In this document: positions 61,145 through 64,000 of the stretch, one piece after another
How positions within the stretch are numbered: the stretch's first letter is position 1
Layout: each line of letters opens with the position of its first letter
Assembly: GCA_029975295.1 (NCBI GenBank)
Contig: JARKPK010000051.1
Location: 1 to 64,000, forward strand
Source: Thermoguttaceae bacterium
GTDB lineage: Bacteria > Planctomycetota > Planctomycetia > Pirellulales > Thermoguttaceae
Reading direction: 5' to 3'
DNA: 64,000 bases
The notes under the pieces: generated by a model
Databases searched by the model: none
The model's input: only the letters and a program-made list of their open reading frames with translations
What the model was told of the DNA's origin: nothing
Program-made: the position numbers and the translations under genes

Positions 61145-62497
61145 TCAGAACTGCCTGGGCCGACTCCATTCGAGAATCGCTTGCTTTGGTTGTTGGTACG
61201 GCTGCGGCCGGGTGAGTTCGACGGACTCGGCGGGCGCGTCGAACGAGGCGGCGGCGTCTGGTCCGGGTGGTGCGATTCGTCCGGCGGCGACGTCGGCGTA
61301 GTAGTTGCCCGTTGGCGCCGTGCGCTGACCGACGGCGGCTGTGTTGGCGGCCAGCGCGGCGCTGTCGGCGGCGTTGAGCGGCGGCGGCATCGTTGCGGGC
61401 CGATTGCCCGCGGCCGGGGCCATTGTGCCCGAAGGCAGCGGCTGGTCGTCGGCGGGTTCCCAGCCGCCGGTCGGCGGGTGCGGCGGCGCTGCGCGAACCG
61501 GGGCCGCGGCAAGTCCGCCGGGGTTGGGCCCATTCCAAACCTTGCCCGTGGCCGGCGGCAACGAGGCCGCACCGGCCCAGTTGCCTGCGGCCGGCGCTTG
61601 GCCCGGGGCGGCCGCCAATTCGATGGGGCCGGCCGGGGCCGGGTGATTCTGCGATCGCTTTAGCGGCGGCGAGCCCTCGCGAACCCAAGCAAGCCATTGG
61701 TTCTGAAGGTCGCCTAAGGTCCGCGTGCCGTAGTGGCGTTCGACGGCGGCGGGCCAGTTCTCCGTCTTCATTCCTTCGCCAACGAACTCGATGAACGGTC
61801 GCCGCCCGCGAAGTTCGATCAGGTACTCGGCCACGGAATGCCCCTGGGCGTAGAGCGGCAAGATGTCGGTGGGATACTCGCGCATAGCGAACATGCGGCC
61901 GAAGGCGATGCCGCGGCCGGAATGGAGGAATTGATAGAGCATTTGGCGGTGCTTCTGCCGCTCGGCTGCCGACTCGACGCTCGTGGCGGCGCCTTCATCG
62001 GCCCACCGCGGCACGGGCCGGCGGAAATGGCTGGCCAAGATCATGTGCGTAATCTCGTGCGGCAGCACCGAGTCGAGCAGGCGCTCGGCCGAGCCCTGGA
62101 TGTTCATCCGCCAGCCGAACACCTCGCCCCGATCAAAGACGAAACGGGTGGCCCCGCCCGCGCCGAGCTGGGGGCCAACTTGCACGGTCATCGGGCAAGG
62201 CGTTGGCCAGTCGGGCAACTCGCGCCCGAGCCATTGCAGGGCCAACTCGCGGCGATAGTATTCGGCTGCTTCGGCCATCTGCACGGCAAAGCGAGGATCG
62301 GCCGTTTCCACCACGAAATTGCGCGTGCGGTGTTTGGCGCCCATCGAGGCTGCCGCCAAAAGGCACAGCCCAAACGCCATGGCGAACCGGCCGAACGACG
62401 GCCGAGCGCTTCGGCCCCAAAGAACGCCCGCCGCAACGCCGCGGCGCAGCCCATCGTCAACCGCCCCAGGGGCGGCGACTGAGTTTCGAGCATCCAT
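61145..62497 (-). CDS. Secreted gluzincin-type metalloprotease (peptidase MA-like)
   Basis: 450 residues. A hydrophobic segment near the start (FAMAFGLCLLAAASM). The HExxH motif SVLPHEITHMIL is followed ~18 residues later by PRWADEGAATSVE, giving the third zinc ligand Glu, the pattern of gluzincins of the MA clan (DUF1570-like). YGTRTLGDLQNQWLAWVREG closes the fold. Residues ~290-450 are a Pro/Ala-rich disordered tail. AGGTGGAG precedes the ATG. Substrate unknown. Confidence 0.8.
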   Translation of the reverse strand: MDARNSVAAPGAVDDGLRRGVAAGVLWGRSARPSFGRFAMAFGLCLLAAASMGAKHRTRNFVVETADPRFAVQMAEAAEYYRRELALQWLGRELPDWPTPCPMTVQVGPQLGAGGATRFVFDRGEVFGWRMNIQGSAERLLDSVLPHEITHMILASHFRRPVPRWADEGAATSVESAAERQKHRQMLYQFLHSGRGIAFGRMFAMREYPTDILPLYAQGHSVAEYLIELRGRRPFIEFVGEGMKTENWPAAVERHYGTRTLGDLQNQWLAWVREGSPPLKRSQNHPAPAGPIELAAAPGQAPAAGNWAGAASLPPATGKVWNGPNPGGLAAAPVRAAPPHPPTGGWEPADDQPLPSGTMAPAAGNRPATMPPPLNAADSAALAANTAAVGQRTAPTGNYYADVAAGRIAPPGPDAAASFDAPAESVELTRPQPYQQPKQAILEWSRPRQF

Positions 62498-63264
62498 GCT
62501 CCACCTCGAAATCGGTTGCTTCCTTGCAACGGCACTTGGGCGCCAACGCCCAAGTTGTTCGGCGCACCGACGCCGAATTGCCGATCAACCGCCCCCCGAG
62601 GGAACTCGTTGCGCCCCGTGCCGCCGCGGCCATCGCCGCTGCGCGAGCGTTGGCCCCTGGCAGGGTGGGCCGAGTTCCTTCGTCTGCCGTGCAATTGCCG
62701 GACCAATTCTGTACGACGCCCGGGCGATTCAGGCCGCCCGAACGGTCGTCGCCTTGGTGCCGGCAACGCAACGCCTCGCACGAAAACGCGGCGATTTCAT
62801 CCTCGCGGCGCGGCCGAATTCCATCGGCCGGCAGCCGGCCTTTGTCTGCGTATGTGCCGCGGCCGAAGCGGAAAAACTTGCAAGGCCGCGGCCCAAACAC
62901 GTGTAATCCTTACAAGGCCGCCCCAACTTAGCAGATGATCGAGCAACGTCCAAACCCAATTCTTTTTCGCACGGCCAAACGAAGCAACGCGGGCTGATTT
63001 ACTGATCGCTTGATCACCTGGCCGAACCACGGCCGCCGATGCGGCATTGAGACGCCGAGTCGTTGCTAAACGGCTTTGGGCGGCCGAAGGCTGACAGACC
63101 GCGAATTGCAGGCCCATAGGGGCAACACCGGGCGTTGCCGCACTTGCCCACGGCGTTTATAACAGGACGGACGCTGCCGCGCCGCGCTTGCCGCGGGCGG
63201 CGCCGGGCTCGTTGGGCATTCTGAACATTTCGGCGGAAAAGACAACCGGTTCCAGGGGGTTGCC
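62498..63264. other. Intergenic region before xylB, nothing recognised
   Basis: 767 nt between divergent genes; no coding frame with protein-like sequence, RNA or repeat noticed. Confidence 0.5.
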
Positions 63265-64000
63265 ATGGCTGTTTTTCTCGGCATCGACATCGGCACATCG
63301 GGCACCAAAACGCTGGCCATCGACGAATCGGGGAAGATCCTCGCCTCGGCCACGGAAACCTACCCCTGCTACGTCCCCCGGCCGCTGTGGAGCGAACAAG
63401 ACCCCGAAGACTGGTGGCAGGCCGTTGTCGCCTCGGTGCGGCAGGTGGTCGATCGGGCCGGGCTGAAGCCCGACGATGTGAAATCGATCGGGCTTTCCGG
63501 ACAGATGCACGGCTCGGTGTTCCTCGACAAGAACGACAAGGTGATTCGCCGGGCTATTCTGTGGAACGACCAACGCACCGCGGCCGAGTGCGCCGAAATC
63601 GAACAACGCGCCGGCGGGCGCAAGAACCTGATCAAGATGGTGGCCAACCCGGCGCTGACCGGCTTCACCGCGCCGAAAATCCTTTGGTTGCGCAATCACG
63701 AAAAACGCAACTTCGACAAGCTCCGCAAGGTGCTGCTGCCGAAGGATGAAATCCGCCGCCGCCTGACCGGCGAGTATGCCACCGAGGTCAGCGACGCCAG
63801 CGGAATGCTCTTGCTCGACGTGGCCAAGCGTCGCTGGTCGAGCAAGCTGCTTTCGGCCTTGGAGCTCGACGAATCGCTGTTGGCCCGCTGCTACGAATCG
63901 GAAGACGTTACCGGCACGCTGCGGCCCGAGGTCGCCGAACAACTCGGCCTTTCGCCCAAGTGCGTGGTGGTGGGCGGGGCGGGCGATTGCGCCGCCGGCG
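63265..64000 (+). CDS. xylB: Xylulokinase (FGGY family), 3' end outside window
   Basis: 245 residues visible of ~500. FLGIDIGTSGTKTLAIDESGKILAS is the phosphate-1 loop of FGGY kinases; LSGQMHGSVFLDKNDKVIRRAILWNDQRT holds the catalytic-region Asp and the Gln-Met-His typical of XylB; EVSDASGMLLLDVAKRRWS and VVGGAGDCAAG follow. It phosphorylates D-xylulose to enter the pentose phosphate path. The ATG at 63265 has AGGGGG upstream. No xylose isomerase is visible in the window. Confidence 0.93.
   Translation, partial: MAVFLGIDIGTSGTKTLAIDESGKILASATETYPCYVPRPLWSEQDPEDWWQAVVASVRQVVDRAGLKPDDVKSIGLSGQMHGSVFLDKNDKVIRRAILWNDQRTAAECAEIEQRAGGRKNLIKMVANPALTGFTAPKILWLRNHEKRNFDKLRKVLLPKDEIRRRLTGEYATEVSDASGMLLLDVAKRRWSSKLLSALELDESLLARCYESEDVTGTLRPEVAEQLGLSPKCVVVGGAGDCAAG

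Noticed and set aside
1-64000. CRISPR array, insertion sequences or prophage, suspected from the CARF-like fragment and holin-like gene.
   Set aside because: No regularly spaced identical repeats, transposase, integrase or phage structural genes seen.

Overview
The window looks like a chromosomal segment of a GC-rich planctomycete, most likely Pirellulales-like. This rests on gene families rather than a marker gene: a cysteine-rich YTV-repeat secreted protein, a dihaem c protein with a hydrazine-synthase-alpha-like middle domain, a DUF1080/ThuA/SGNH fusion, PQQ-type beta-propellers, carboxypeptidase-regulatory-like lipoproteins, a zinc-ribbon SpoVG and many secreted proteins of unknown function. 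I see no rRNA, tRNA, CRISPR array, insertion sequence or phage structural gene.

The most notable locus is at the left end. On the minus strand lie an ArsR-type repressor, then a corrinoid membrane protein with the HgcA hallmarks (Cys-containing NVWC cap-helix motif and five C-terminal membrane spans), then a two-cluster ferredoxin with the HgcB hallmarks. This is a mercury-methylation gene set, preceded by a recognisable promoter with a palindrome over the likely transcription start. HgcA carries a one-residue deviation in its signature (NVWCAAAK), and HgcB lacks the vicinal cysteine pair at its C terminus. Just left of it, at the window edge, an open frame joins a CARF-like (CRISPR-ring-nuclease-type) N-terminal half to the C-terminal two thirds of uroporphyrinogen decarboxylase. 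It is either a real chimera or a misjoin.

Layout: 0-6.5 kb CARF/HemE chimera, arsR-hgcA-hgcB, YjbQ, a macrodomain protein and a PQQ propeller. 7-14 kb a diguanylate cyclase, a lipoprotein, a zinc-ribbon membrane protein, aroC, an AsmA-like protein and floA. 14-16 kb a DarT/DarG toxin-antitoxin pair. 16-22.5 kb a Tat-exported propeller, RNase Z-like and ScpA genes, ispE-spoVG and a secreted protein. 22.8-31.4 kb a secretin-like protein, two manganese-exporter families (TerC, MntP) around a holin-like pair, the YTV protein and a HEAT-repeat protein. 31.5-41.3 kb a cysteine-less thioredoxin-fold lipoprotein, a STAS protein, an AdhE-type acylating aldehyde dehydrogenase, an RsbU-type phosphatase, NAD kinase, a chromate transporter and an orphan histidine kinase. 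41.4-52.5 kb a GH10-like protein, the SGNH-DUF1080-ThuA fusion, the HZS-alpha-like dihaem protein, a double PrcB-like protein, an OmpA-like lipoprotein and a DUF4912 protein. 53.5-64 kb hisI, hisG, a RidA-like protein, several secreted proteins, infA, a gluzincin protease and the start of xylulokinase.

The genes are mostly single or in pairs. Clear co-transcription is limited to arsR-hgcAB, darT-darG, scpA-rnz (4-nt overlap), the holin pair (4-nt overlap) and probably ispE-spoVG. Several intergenic regions carry short degenerate tandem repeats. One 1.07-kb gap before hisI has visibly lower GC and contains AT-rich palindromes. All functional calls come from reading sequence motifs by eye; no database search was run.
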